From Prorocentrum cordatum (taxonomy: Eukaryota > Sar > Dinophyceae > Prorocentrales > Prorocentraceae): 62,000 bases of DNA. The stretch spans positions 463,934 to 525,933 of the forward strand of contig CAUYUJ010015504.1 of NCBI GenBank assembly GCA_963575745.1, read 5' to 3'. The notes beneath the pieces were generated by a model that saw only the letters and a list, made by a program, of their open reading frames with translations, had not been told where the DNA came from and made no database searches. Shown in pieces: positions 1 to 10,689 of the stretch. Each line of letters opens with the position of its first letter. Positions within the stretch are counted from its first letter, which is position 1. The position numbers and the translations under genes were made by a program.

Positions 1-555
1 GTGTGCAGAGAAGCCTACACCAACCCAGCTGTGGCGCCAGCCCGGACTGCGTCGACCCCCGCAGCACCGACTCCATAGAGACCTCCCGGACCGTGTCCGA
101 AAAGATGGGACGATCGCGCCGCATCGCCAGTGCAGTGCCGGTGCGCCAGCGACGCCGGCGATGCATCGGCGCCGTTGGCGTGGTGAAATTTTGGCTGAAC
201 ATCAAGCCGCATCGCCGATGCATCGGCGCTGTGGCACAATCCTCCGACCCCGACCACCTACTCGGACTCTCTTTGGGAGGCCTGGACTCCAGCGCCGAAC
301 CGGGCCACGACGCGAGTGCCAACACAACTGCCACCTAGCACGCTGGCCTCCCCACCGCGGTGGACATCCCAACCCACAACACCGACCAGGCGAAACGTCA
401 CGACAACACCCCTTTTGCCATGACGACGGGCTGACATCCGCTGGGTATCGCCTACCTGCGATGGAAACACCCCCATCGACTTCAGCTTACGGTCGCGAAG
501 TACAAAATAAGGATTAAAACCAAGCTCGTAAGTTCTCGTGCGAACAGTAGTTTTT
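1..555. other. GC-rich stretch without a supportable gene
   Basis: No open frame here resembles a protein I know. The stretch contains a 16-bp perfect palindrome CGCCGATGCATCGGCG near 212-227 and a close partial copy near 155-175. The text around it (GATGCATCGGCG followed by CCTCCGACC) resembles the duplicated segment at 16.39-16.47 kb, so it is probably a diverged dispersed repeat. Confidence 0.4.
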
Positions 556-559
556 TTTG

Positions 560-2330
560 AATGTGCGTAACCTTTTCGGATTGAGAATTGCCGGCGTGTG
601 CAATATTTGTTCACTGGGGAACGACGAGTTGTGCAACTGTGTTTTGTTTCGTCGAGTTGGGTTCGGTCTTCGAACTTGTGCAACTGTCGAATGGTATGTG
701 ATGATTTGTGCAACCCTTGTCGTTTTGTCGGGACGGACTCTGTTCTCGAACTCGTGCAACCTTTCAAAACGAAAACTGACGACTTGCGTAGCTTTACATA
801 ATTTGGAACCGACGAATCATGCAAGTTTTTCGTGTTGACGGACCTCGAACTTGAACAACCTGTCTGCTTGAGAATGGATCACTTGTGCTGCTTTCTTAAA
901 TTGGAAACCGACGAATTGTGCAACTTGTTTGGTTCTGTCTGGGCGGGCTCGGTGTTAGAGCATATGCGACCTTTCTATTCGATAGCTGGCAGAACGTGCA
1001 TTTTTGGGGTAGCCGACGAATTATGCAACTTTTCTCGTTTTGTCGGGCAGGGTTCGGTTTTCAAATTGTGCAACCTGTTTGATTGAGGATTGACGACTTG
1101 TGCAGCTGTTAACCAGGAGGCGACGACTAGTGCAACATGTTCGTTTCATCGACCAGGCTCGGTTGCCGAATGTGTGCAACCTTTCTGATTTAGTCCTGAC
1201 GGCTTGCGCCACTTCCTTTAATTGGGAACCGACGAACAAAAGGCAACCATTCTCGTTTTGTCAGGTCGGGCTCGGTTTTCGATCTCGTGCAATCTTTCTG
1301 GAGTGAGTTGACGATTTGTGCAGCAAACAGGCGAGTTGTGTTGCCTTTCCCGTTGTCTCGGATCGGGCTAGGTTTTCGAGCTTGTGCAGCCTCTCTTGCT
1401 TAAGAACTGACGATGTGTGCAGATTCTTTTGGTGGGGAACCGACGAATTGTGGAACCTTTTGCGTCATCAGGGTCGGGCTCGGTTCCCGAACGTGTGCAA
1501 ATGTTTTGAGTTCGACATGACGACTTGTGCAGCTTGTTTGTTTGCGACCGACGAGTTGTGCAACTTTTTTCGTCTTCCGATCGGGTTCGGTTCCCGAACG
1601 TGTGCAACCGTTTGGAATGAAAGCTGACGGTTTGTACAGCTTCTTGGCTCGGGAAGACGACGATTTGTTCAACATTTCTCGTTTGGTCGAGTCGGGCTCG
1701 GTTCCCGAATATGTGCAACCTTGTCGATTGAGAATCGACGACCTGTGCAACTTTTTGATTGGGGAGCGACGACATGTGCAACCTTGTCTTCGTTTTGCCG
1801 GGCCGGCCTCGATGTTCGACCTTGTGCAGCCATTTGGGGATGGAGAACAGACGCCGTGTGACACTTCTTCGATTGGGAGCCGACGAATTGTGCAACCTTT
1901 CTCGTTTTGTCGGGCTGGGTTCGGTTTTGAAACTTGTGCAACTTTTGATTAAGAGTCGCAGACCTGTGCAACTTTTTTGATTGGGGGCCGACGAGTTGTG
2001 CAACCTTTCTCGTTTTGTCGGGTCGGGCTCGGTTTTCGAACTTGAACAGCATTTCTAAGTGAGAACTGACGACTTGCGCATTTTCTTTGCGTTGGGAACC
2101 GACAAACGGCGCACAACATGTTCCGTTTCGTCGGGTTGGGCGCAGCTCCCTAACTTCTGCAACCTTTTTGATTGAGGACTGGCAACAAGTGCACTTTTTG
2201 ATTGAGAACCCAAGAGTTGTGCAACTTGTGTCGTTATGTCGGATCGGGCTCGGTTGTTCGAACCTGTCTGTCAATTTGATTAAGATTCGACCACTCGTGC
2301 AGCTCGTCGGTTCCCAAGTCAAATAAATGT
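560..2330 (+). repeat. Tandem array of TTGTGCAAC-based units, forward block
   Basis: Three diverged submodules of about 30-46 bases, each starting near TTGTGCAAC, form a higher-order unit of about 108-113 bases. One submodule reads CTCGTTTTGTCGGGTCGGGCT, a second contains GATTGAGAACTGACGA and a third GATTGGGAACCGACGA. For example, CTCGTTTTGT recurs at 1901 and 2009 and, diverged, near 2122. Copies differ by many substitutions and small indels, so the array is old. All frames are broken by stops. No protein or RNA role is evident. Confidence 0.85.
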
Positions 2331-2740
2331 GCAAACAATCAAGTCGAACTGGAAACATGCACAAGCTCGAAAACCGAATCCAACTAGACGAAACGGCAAA
2401 GGCTGCGCAAATCGTCGGTTCCGAACCAAGAAAGCTACATTAAGTCTTCCAGTCTGAATCAAAATGGTTGCACAAATTCGAAAACCGAGCCGAACACGAC
2501 GAAACGTAAAAGGTTGCACAACTCGTCGGCCCCCAATGAAAAACGCACGGGCCGTCATTCCTAAACCAATAAGGTTGCACAATGTCGAAAGCCGAGGTCA
2601 ATCGGTGCAGGTCGTCGCGTTCCAACCGGAAGGCTACACAACTCGTCAAATATGAATCAAATCGATTACATAAGTTCGAAGACCGAGCCCGTCGCGACCA
2701 AACGAAGCACATGCTGCACGATGTTGAAAGTAGCAGCCAT
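2331..2740 (-). repeat. Same tandem array, inverted block
   Basis: Here the same submodules appear as reverse complements: GTTGCACAA, CGAAAACCGAGCC, GACGAAACG and GCACAACTCGTCGG recur in that orientation. The switch from the forward block lies near 2320-2345, around AAATAAATGTGCAAACAATC, with no long spacer. The satellite is therefore arranged head to head, about 1.75 kb forward against 0.4 kb inverted. Confidence 0.8.
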
Positions 2741-2744
2741 TTCA

Positions 2745-3290
2745 TATACGAGTGACGGTTGATTCCAGGTGCATGTGTTAGTTCCAACTTCTACCGCCTG
2801 GACCGCAAGTCAAAGTTCATCAAGTTAGAATTGACTGTTAACAGCCCAGCCTGCCCGTCGACCTGCTCGACAGCGTCCAAGACGCCCTGCAAGAGGGAGC
2901 GGGCTACGACGGGCGTAAGCACACCCGCGACGCCGATGACGACTACCCCATCAGCCCCCTCGACGGTCATCCCATTGGTCTGCCACCGTGCCTTCAGCAC
3001 GCAGTGGAGTGCCCCAAGGCTCACGCAACCCTGCGACGCAATGGGTTTCTAAGCTTGTTAAGGGCCAGGGGCCTCGGTCTACCAAGCGCTCCTGGGCGCT
3101 TCTGATCGCTACTGGGCGCGCCCTGGTGTTTTGCGTGGGGCTCCAGGACGGTGACCCCGTCCAAAATGACTTGAGAAAACTAAAGGATTCATTAAAAGCG
3201 CCCAAACATGTCCAAGAACGCCCCGAGATGGCCCACGAATGCCACAAGACTGGCTACGATGCTCTCCAGACGGCCCCAGACGAGGGCCCG
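2745..3290. other. Unassigned noncoding stretch
   Basis: Lower in repeats than its surroundings. I see no conserved protein in any frame and no RNA gene. Open frames are short and overlap on both strands. Confidence 0.35.
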
Positions 3291-3690
3291 AAGAGGCAAC
3301 ATCTGTAGATGCCCTGTAGGGTTTGCAAGGATCTGGGCGTCCTCGCCTGTTCGGCTTCCCGACGCTCCCAGACGGCGCATGAAGCTTCGAATGTCACTCT
3401 AAGACGGCCCAAGAGGCCTCCACGAGAGGCCCACGACAGCTCAGGAGGGCGCCAAGACAGCCCAAGAGGTTCCAAGACGGCCCCAAAAGTTGGCTCAGAG
3501 GGGGGCCCCGAACGGACATCTCGAGCCATTCGCCCCCAAGAAGCCCCTGGAGACACCACCAGGCCCCCAGGAGCCTGTCCAGAGGCCCCAAGAGGGCCCC
3601 GAGAGGTCACCAGAAAACCCTAAGGGGCGCCACAAAGGCCTTCAAGAGGCTCCCAAGATGTCTCCGAACTACCCCTCAGAGGCCCCCCCC
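3290..3690. repeat. Degenerate GACGGCCCCAAGAGG-type repeat
   Basis: Imperfect units of roughly 25-30 bases around CCAAGACGGCCC and CCAAGAGGC follow one another. The same vocabulary returns near 47.2-47.4 kb (AAGACGGCCCGAGACG, CAGGACGGCCCCAAAGG), so this is a dispersed repeat family with two copies in the window. The open frames across it are a by-product of low stop-codon content. Confidence 0.55.
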
Positions 3691-3699
3691 CAAAGCCCT

Positions 3700-4345
3700 C
3701 CTCCTCCTCCCCCACTCCCTGACCATGGACCATTGAGCCGCAGCGCAGGCACGGTGGCGGGACAGGCCGCAGCTGGCAAGGAGCACCTCGACGTCCATCT
3801 CCGGGGGCCAGCCCGACGGCCCACGTGTCGACCCCGACGATCCCCATGCCGACGACCAACCAACTGCTCGATCCAATGCCCAGCCCGACGCACTGCCCGG
3901 CGCCCACCATGCTCTCCCCAGCGACACGCCTACACCCTTGGGGCCGGCATGCACGCCAGGAGGCGTGCAGCGAGGCGATCAGCTGAGCGCGACCCCGACC
4001 AAGCAGACGTCCTCAACCAAGCACGGCGACCGAATGTGCACGGGCTTCCGAGGGAGGCGCCGGAAGGCTTCACCTGGGAAGCCTGGTCTGGTGAACGCTA
4101 CCACAGCAGCGACGACCGCCACGACACCCACCTCAGCCTCCCCTTCGCTGCGGGTCCGTTCCGCCCAGGCCCTGCCCGACGCCGACACATCCCCTCCCGA
4201 CGCACCCGCCCCCCTCGACCTCCTCGCGCGGCGTGTGCGCTTCGCTGTTGCCCTGCCCGGCGCCCTCGACGCGCCCTCTTCGACGCTCCCCCGACGCGCC
4301 GCACCGACTCAGAGAACTTGACAATGACATAGCCAAACCAACTCG
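3700..4345. other. GC-rich stretch with no supportable gene
   Basis: Open frames exist on both strands but are rich in Pro, Arg and Ala as expected from GC-rich noncoding DNA. None contains a motif I recognise. Confidence 0.35.
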
Positions 4346-4475
4346 AAGGTCCCCACAGATTCCTCGGATCGGCGCCGTGGCTCCCTGGCGCCGCCTCCAG
4401 CGCCACCCCTGGCGCGCTCCGCCTGCCAAGGAGGGGAGTCCCGCGCCGATCCGAGACATCCACACGGGCCTCTGA
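4346..4475. repeat. Inverted-repeat element, family 1, copy 1
   Basis: The outer arms are CCTCGGATCGGCGC on the left (about 4362-4375) and GCGCCGATCCGAG on the right (about 4445-4460), with GC-rich inner arms between. Flanking words (GGTCCCCACAGATT on the left, TTTATGTT on the right) match the elements at 6.52 kb and 15.17 kb. It looks like a short non-autonomous hairpin element. Confidence 0.55.
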
Positions 4476-4547
4476 GGTTTATGTTCACGTCATTGCGGCC
4501 GCCCCCAAAACAGGAAAGCAGTGCTGGCCCCGTCTCGATTTGGCAGA

Positions 4548-4640
4548 GCGCACAAGGTGGTAGGGGGAGGGGGAAGGCTTCTGAGAAGGAGGCTGCTTCT
4601 CAGAAGGCAATGGCCTTACATCTATAGATAAGGCCCGCAG
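4548..4640. mobile_element. MITE-like hairpin element, family 2, partial copy
   Basis: It runs from GCGCACAAGGTGGT through a perfect 11-bp stem (CTTCTGAGAAG / CTTCTCAGAAG) to GGCCTTACATCTATAGA and TAAGGCCCGC. The same order occurs at 15.0 kb, where the far arm is also present. In this copy the far arm is replaced by unrelated hairpins from 4655 on. Confidence 0.6.
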
Positions 4641-4654
4641 TTCGGGCGTTGCTA

Positions 4655-4739
4655 GAAATACCCTGGCCCGAGGCCAGGGTATTTCCGGTGCTCTGGAGGC
4701 TGTGGGGGCCAACGAGGCCCCCACAGCCTCCAGAGCACC
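4655..4739. repeat. Two adjacent perfect hairpins
   Basis: The first hairpin has a 14-bp perfect stem (4655-4668 with 4672-4685) and a 3-base loop. The second has a 24-bp perfect stem (4687-4710 with 4716-4739) and the loop AACGA. They are separated by one base. Perfect pairing of this length suggests recent origin or a selected structure. A role as element terminus or recombination site is only inference. Confidence 0.8.
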
Positions 4740-4879
4740 CTTCACGAGGCCCAGAAGGCCCCAGGGCTTCAAAAACTGAGCGACAAGCTGGGCGCACCTT
4801 GGGCTGAGCGCACCTGCGCGTGCCCGGCCGACGCCTGCCGCCCGGCCGACCCGACGCGCCCAGATGGCCGGACGCGCCT

Positions 4880-5570
4880 CGCATCCTCCTTCTCCTCCTT
4901 CTCCTTCTCCTCCTCCTCCTCCTCCTCCTCCTCCTCCTCCTCCTCCTCCTCCTCCTCCCCCTCCTCTTCCGCCCCTTCCTCTTCCTCCTCCTCCTCCTCC
5001 TCCTCCCCTCTCTTCCGCCCCTTCCTCTTCCTCCTCCTCCTCCTCCTCCTCCTCCTCCTCCTCCTCTTCCTCCCGTCCTCTTCCTCCTCCTCCTCCTCCT
5101 TCTCATCCTCCATCCTCCGCCACCCGACGTGCCCAGTGGCCCGCCAGATGGCCGACCCGACGCGCCCCGGCGGCGGGCCCCGCTTCGCTTGCGCCCCTCC
5201 CCGACGACGACGGGCCTACCCTTGGCGCCCAGTCTGCCGCGCAGGGCCCCCCCCCTGCTTCCACCACCGTGGCAGCGACAACACGGCTGGCGCAGTCCTC
5301 CTCCTCCTCCTCCTCCTCCTCCTCCTCCTCCTCCTCCTGCTCCTCCTCCTCCTCCTTCTCTCCGACGTCCTCGACCTCCTCGACCTCCTCTTCCTCCCCC
5401 TGCTCCGCCCCATTTCCCTTGTCCCTCCTCGACCTTCTCCTCCTCCTCTTCCTCCTCCTCGACCTCGTCCTCATCGTCTCCTCCTCCTCCTCGTCCTCCT
5501 CCTCCTTCTCTTCCTGGACTTCCGCGGCCTCCTCCTCTTCATCCTCCTCCTCGACCACTTCCCGTCTCCG
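4880..5570. repeat. CCT/CTC microsatellite block
   Basis: Long CCT (GGA on the other strand) runs occur near 4905-5110 and 5295-5560, separated by GC-rich sequence. Poly-Pro, poly-Ser, poly-Leu and poly-Glu frames seen here are repeat translations, not genes. Confidence 0.9.
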
Positions 5571-5579
5571 TTTAGGCCT

Positions 5580-6515
5580 CTTCCGTTGTCCTCCTACTTA
5601 TCCTGTTTCTCCTTATCGCGCCTCCCCCTGTCGTGCCCTCCCCCTTCTGTTCCGCTCCACAACAGGCCCCCTGCTCCTATATTCAGAATCAGTGTCCGAA
5701 TCTGGCACGTCGCGCGCTATGACTAGTGCGAAGTGACCGCGCCGCTAGGAGACCGATCAACAACCGCGTCGACCGCCGAGATTCACAGCCAATCGTGCGC
5801 GCGAGCGCGAGCATACAGCGCAGAGACGCCCTGGCGGAGCGCCCCCTCCCGCACAAAACATATGTGACACAATGGCCAACCGCTTGCTTGCCGTACCCGC
5901 GCACAGGGCTGCAATCTGCGAGCCAAGCGGAGGCAGGTGAGAAGCCCCCAGGCGGAGCTGGAGGAGCAGAGCGCACGGGACGCATTGGGCCGAGGCGGAG
6001 GCCGCTTCCAGCAGAGAGCCTCCTCGTCGTCCTGAGCGGGGCCGTGGGCGAGGCTGCTCTCAGAACGTGGCCTCGAACTGCACAGGCGAGAGCCGCATGA
6101 GAGGCCCGCGCCAGTCCAAACCGAGCGCGGCACTGAGGCACCAACGGTATCACGCTGCGCGCGCGTCCTGCATGGAGCACGTGCCCAGTCCAAGGACAGC
6201 TCTCGCGTGAGGCTCGAAAACGGCTGAATCCAGGCGTCGAGCGCATGCAGACGATATTGCGGCGGCAGTTCAGGCCCCCCCCTCACTCCTGCCACAGAGG
6301 CTGCCACACGCCAGAACTTCGCGTAGACAACCTGCTGCAGCAGAGGCCAAGCGCATCACCGCCCCCCCCCCACACGCACATGACCCTCCGAACACTCTCC
6401 TTCGCCCTCCACTGTCAGCAACAGTCCAGGGCCTTCCTGCTATGCATTTGTGGCCATCTTTGTGCGAGCCCTCACTCAACACCAGGATGGTATTGTCAGA
6501 GGAGAAAGTGTGCAC
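5580..6515. other. Unassigned stretch
   Basis: GC-rich and noncoding in appearance. Overlapping frames on both strands show no motif I know. Nothing supportable is visible. Confidence 0.35.
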
Positions 6516-6516
6516 T

Positions 6517-6655
6517 AACTCTTTTGGAGGTCCGCTCAGCTTTCTTGGATCGGCGCTGGATCCCTCTCCCTGGCGGCGGCGCTCGAGCCGCCGCCAGGGG
6601 GTCCAAGGCGCCGACCCAAGAAATCCGCGCGTAGCGCCGAAAGCTTATGTTAAAT
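6517..6655. repeat. Inverted-repeat element, family 1, copy 2
   Basis: A long imperfect palindrome pairs TTTCTTGGATCGGCGC (about 6540) with GCGCCGACCCAAGAAA (about 6613-6628). The centre is GGCGGCGGCGCTCGAGCCGCCGCC. The flanking words GGAGGTCCGCTCAG and CTTATGTT match the copies at 4.35 and 15.17 kb. Confidence 0.65.
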
Positions 6656-6829
6656 CATGCTCGTCTTATTCCACTTGTTGCCGCCAAGACTGGAGCTGCC
6701 GGACACCGACGGAGCCGCGGTGCTGCAAGACGAAGCATCGAACCTAGGGAACTCTTGGTGCTGGGTGCGTCACCGCAGATCTGCGGCCTCTCAGAGATTC
6801 CCGCATGATCATCATCCCCGTGTGTCCTC

Positions 6830-7440
6830 ATGCTGCCTTCGACTCACGGACTCGGTTGCCTTCCACTGATCCCCATCCCAACTTCTCCTCCACTCCTTTT
6901 CGTCCTCCTTGTCCTTATCCCCTCTCCTGCACTCCCAGCTCGATTCGCAACGGTGCTGCTGCACGTCCTAACTTCCGATTCGCAACGGGCGCGTTGCTGC
7001 TGCGCGTCTTGCTGGAACTCGGCTGGGCCTTGCAAGCCTTCTGATTCGCACAGCTGGGACCGGCGCGATGCTGCTACCCGGGCTGGTGTGACGGACGGCT
7101 CGGACTTGCAGCGTCCTTTCGATACGTTCCTTTTCCTCGTCCTCGTCCTGATCCTACCTCCTCCTGCCTTCGTCTTACGGACACGGTTGCACTCCATTGA
7201 TCTTCATTACCGTCTTACCCTCCACTCCTTGTCCTTATCCCCTCTCCTGCAATCGGGCGGGTGGTATTGGCGGGTGACCCGAAGGGGGGGGCAAAGAAAG
7301 GGACCCTAAAGGGGTCCTTTTCTTCACCCCTCATTTAGGTCACCCCCATTACCACCCGCCAGACTCTCCTGCACTCCCTTTACATCATCTTTCCGGCTCG
7401 ACTCGCAACGGGCGCGGTGCTGCTGCACGTCCTGCTCCCC
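6830..7440 (+). repeat. Degenerate tandem duplication of a CT-rich segment
   Basis: Segments around CGGACTCGGTTGCCTTCCA, CTTGTCCTTATCCCCTCTCC and CGCAACGGGCGCG occur once at about 6840-7000 and again at about 7175-7440. The second copy is split by the MITE-like element at 7252-7363. No coding sequence is supported. Confidence 0.5.
7252..7363. mobile_element. MITE-like hairpin insertion with 10-bp target duplication
   Basis: A 112-bp element whose ends pair: GGCGGGTGGTATTGG...GGTGACC (7256-7279) with GGTCACCCCCATTACCACCC (7338-7357 and on), about 21 of 24 matching. An inner stem pairs AAAGGGACC with GGTCCTTT. It is flanked by identical CTCTCCTGCA at 7242-7251 and 7364-7373. The related uninterrupted sequence near 6930 carries CTCTCCTGCACTCCC once, which supports insertion. 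A target duplication of 8-10 bases would fit hAT- or Mutator-like transposases, but no transposase is encoded here. Confidence 0.75.
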
Positions 7441-7504
7441 GACCCCCACGGGCGGGGCCAGCCATTCATGCGCTTCGCGCTGCGAGAAGTGTGCCGATCA
7501 TCGT

Positions 7505-7625
7505 CCTCCAAGGTCGAGGGGGGCGGGGGAGGGAGAGCAGGAGGAGAAGGAGGAGGAGGAGGGGGGAGAAGAGGAGGGACGTGGAGTGAGGGAGGGAGGG
7601 AGGGAGGGAGAGAGGGAGAGGAGGA
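7505..7625. repeat. GGA/GGGA microsatellite
   Basis: GGAGGA and GGGAGGGA runs with few interruptions. The glycine- and glutamate-rich frame across it is a repeat translation. Confidence 0.85.
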
Positions 7626-7629
7626 TCAA

Positions 7630-8990
7630 CTCGCTGGAATTCTGACGTCCACGGTGTGGCGGCGAATTCAATGATTCAAAGTGCCAGGCGGGGGCCCACT
7701 AGGGACCAGCTCCCGCCTGATGGTCCCCTCCCGCGGCAGGAGGAGGAGGAGCCGCACCTTGCTCACTGCTGTGATCATCCTCTCTTGCTCCTACTGCTCC
7801 TTGCCCCTGCAAGCTGCTTTCCGCCGCGCCGCCTGCCTTGACACAACATGGTCTGCCCCCTTGAGCCCTGACGGGCCCCTCTGAGTATCCTCGATATTAT
7901 GCCTGCCTTGTTTGTTCCAGGCATATACTGTGGGACGCTCACCTGTTCCTTTACTGAGGCCACCTCGCCTAAGTCGGATCCTCAATTTCCCCCCATCTCA
8001 TCGACGCTACGGCTCATCACCAGAGCCTGTGCACCGAAAAACAAAAGGAGGAGCCGCAGCCTAATCCCACCCCCCGGCGGAGGATAGGGAGCGCACGTAG
8101 CATGGGGGTGGAGAAGAAGGAGGAGGAGGAGGAGGAGGAGGAGGAAGAGGGAGAGGAGGGAGAGGAGGGAGGGGAGGGCGGGTCTGCGCCTGAGCGATTG
8201 GAGCACGGCCGCGCTCGCTCCCAGCGACGCCCAGGCGTGGCGCTCGCCGCGCCATGGCGGACGCGGATCGTGCGGTGAAGCACTGGCTCGCAGGGCCCAG
8301 CCCCGCTCAGGCTGGGCCCCCCCGCCTTCGCCAACCAGCTGCACATTTTTGCGTCGGCGTCTGGGCAGGGCACTTGCGCGGGCGGCGGGCGACCGAAACG
8401 GGGGTACTGCTGTAGCGAATTGCGCCACCATGCAGGAGGGAGGGGAAACAAGCAGCGGAGGCGGCCGAAAGAGGGGGCGGGAGGAGCGAGCCGCTCGGGG
8501 GGACGGGTCACGCCCCGAGCGTGCCAACCAGCCGAATGCATACGAGAAGTTGTCGGGCTCCACCTCAGAGCCTAGGCCTCGCGAGTCTGACGAGCCCGAG
8601 ACTTTTAGGACAATCCCGATGACCCTGCGGAAGGCCTTCCACCGCAGTGGTTACGCCGCCCGGGGTTGGGGCTTCACCAAAGGCGCCGACATTGCCCTTA
8701 TAAACCGCGCGTGGGACAAGGAGTCCGTGCCGGCCAGTCGGCCGAACGGTATGCATTGGCTGTTGGCAACCCCGAGGCCCCGTATCCTCGTCTTCCTCCG
8801 CCTCGCGGCCCCGTGCCCTCCTCCCCAGTGCCCCCTCCTGCTGCTCGTCCCCGTCCGCCCCCCCCCCGCCACCGCTTCCTCCAATGTGCACAGCTTCCCT
8901 TTGTCTGACTGCGCAGAACAAGATGGGGTCCTCCTGGAGACTCCAGCTCTGCTGTGACACCTGTCGGCGAATAGAGCAAAAACAGCGCAA
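7630..8990. other. Unassigned stretch with a short GGA run
   Basis: It contains a GGA run at about 8115-8180. A plus-strand frame at 8349-8957 (202 residues) has a less biased middle section but no family resemblance and strong overlap with frames on the other strand. I treat the stretch as noncoding. Confidence 0.35.
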
Positions 8991-8993
8991 TGG

Positions 8994-9064
8994 AAGGAGG
9001 AGGAGGAGGAGGAAGGAGGGGGACGAGGGAGGAAGGAAGAAAGGATGGAAGGAAGGAAGAAACG
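8994..9064. repeat. GGA to GGAA microsatellite
   Basis: AGGAGG runs grade into GGAAGGAA. This is a short low-complexity tract. Confidence 0.8.
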
Positions 9065-9244
9065 GCGCGCCGCGCGGCGCGGCGCGATGCGGCGGCACGC
9101 CATCGTACGCGAGCGCGCCCAACTTGACATTTACACATTATGGATACTGCTCTCCTCTCTCCCCTAACTCTGTCCTGAAGGTGTCCCGCCCCATCCGCGT
9201 ATTACTCTCTCACACAGAGGATGTCGAACATGGGAATTTCTGAT

Positions 9245-9440
9245 CTGTTTCTGGTCGTTTTCGGTCCTTCAGAATGATGTTCCCGCTGCAGCGTTGGCTT
9301 CATTTCCGCGCCCGTGGTCCTCTCGTGCTCCCGCTGCAGCGCTGTTTTTTTCAGCGTTTTCGGTCCTTCCGAATGGTGCTCCCGTTGCAACACTGGCCTC
9401 GTCTCCACATTGCTGGTCCTCCAAAATGGCTTGCTGGCTG
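9245..9440 (+). repeat. Two-copy repeat of about 101 bp
   Basis: TTTTCGGTCCTTCAGAATG followed by TTCCCGCTGCAGCG near 9254 recurs near 9355 as TTTTCGGTCCTTCCGAATG with CTCCCGTTGCAAC. The CTCCCGCTGCAGCGCTG phrase appears once more between them, so the unit has internal structure. Confidence 0.6.
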
Positions 9441-9444
9441 CACC

Positions 9445-9690
9445 GTTCACGCAACCATGGCATGCAACTCAAAACTATGTCATGTGCCGCTATTCTGCAA
9501 TTCAACGCTTTGCTCTGCAATGCTGTGACATGCGGAACTGGACTACGCAATGACATGCCATGAAATGGCATGCCATGCAATTCTATAGTATGTGTCGCCA
9601 TGCGATGCCATCCATACCTTGCGCTGCAATGCTAGGGTATGCCATGCTTGACTGCGCAATGCTATGTCACGCTATGCATCGCGTACAATC
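9445..9690. repeat. ATGCCATGC-type low-complexity tract
   Basis: Short words such as GCAATGC, CATGCCATG and GCTATGC recur irregularly. It resembles the GCCAAGCAAT tract at 46.3-46.5 kb in style but not in exact unit. Confidence 0.55.
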
Positions 9691-10395
9691 TGGGGACCGC
9701 TGTCCTCTTCGACACCCGACTGTGGGAATGGAGAAGGGCCCCACGCATTGGTAAACGATGGGAGGGAGGGGGAGGGGTCCGGACGCCCGAAATGGGTACG
9801 GAAAAAATGGCACGATGCCCAGCAACGATTGCTGTCCCAACACCCGCGACGGCCGCTGCTAGGCAGCCGGCCTCGTCCCGGGGACACCGACGGCGAGTCC
9901 TGTCCGACAGGAGCAGGAAGTGCGGTCGGCCTTCGTGCCCCTCCGGCCTGTGCCCACCTCGTTCGTGCCGGAGGGTGTCGCACGTGGCGCGAGCGCACCT
10001 GGCTTGCGCCTCCGCCCTCCCCCCTCCCAGACATCCGCCGCCGCGACTGCGACTCCGCGGCGTGGGCCCCGCCCAGTCTGGGCCCTCTCCCGAGGCCCTT
10101 CCTCCCGTCACGAGGCCTCTCTTCCCAACCCTGGGGCCCGGCGAGGGCCCCCGGAGGCCCACAGCAGCCAAAAACGGGCCGTCGTGACCTTGCTTGTCAG
10201 GACGCGAGGATGTCGGGGCTCGCCCCCGCCCGCGCCGATCCTGCTCTGCCCCTCCACCCCCCCCCCTTCGGCGGGGGAAAATCCGAAGGGGCGGGCCCCC
10301 TCAGAAGGCTCGGCAAGACGCCTGGCCTGTTTTGAGCCGTTCTCCAGGCCTCCTCTCCGAAGACGCAGGACACTTGTCTTCGAAGGGCGCGAGGG
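9690..10395. other. Unassigned GC-rich stretch
   Basis: Open frames overlap on both strands and are rich in Pro, Arg and Gly. No motif is recognised. Confidence 0.35.
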
Positions 10396-10399
10396 ATTC

Positions 10400-10685
10400 G
10401 GAGGAGGAGGAGGAGGAGGAGGAGGAGGAGGAGGAGTAGGAGGAGGAGGAGGAGAGGCCCCGCCGCCTTCTCAGAAGGCCGGCCCCCTTTCGCTCCCGCC
10501 CTCCGGGCGCGCCGCCGGCCCCTCCCCCCTCCCTCCCCCAGCGCTGCCCCTGTCTCTCTCTCTGTCTCTCTCTCTCTCTCTTTCTCCTCCTCCTCCTCCT
10601 CCTCTTCTTCCTCCTCTTTTTCCTCCTCCTCCTCCTCCTCCTCCTCCTCCTCCTCCTCCTCCTCCTCCTGGACCTCTCGGGGGGT
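10400..10685. repeat. Microsatellite cluster (GGA, then CT and CCT)
   Basis: A GGA run at 10400-10455, a CT run at about 10550-10585 and CCT runs at 10585-10670. GC-rich sequence lies between them. Confidence 0.85.
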
Positions 10686-10689
10686 GCGC

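Noticed and set aside
3490-4332. 280-codon frame as a gene
   Set aside because: It starts within a degenerate repeat and is Pro/Arg-rich throughout, with frames also open on the other strand.
4687-4739. Bacterial-type transcription terminator
   Set aside because: A strong hairpin, but there is no T tract, no upstream gene, and the genome is eukaryotic.
4820-5736. Long Pro/Ser/Leu- and Glu/Arg-rich frames across CCT/GGA tracts (also at 10.2-11.9, 13.1-14.4, 16.7-17.3 and 43.1-45.6 kb)
   Set aside because: They are translations of trinucleotide repeats; every frame and both strands are open, with no conserved domain.
8349-8957. 202-codon frame as a host gene
   Set aside because: No family resemblance, biased ends, and longer overlapping frames on the opposite strand.
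9415-9435. Dinoflagellate spliced-leader relic (minus strand reads AGCCATTTTGG)
   Set aside because: Only 11 of the 22 leader bases match, without the rest of the leader or a donor site; chance is likely.
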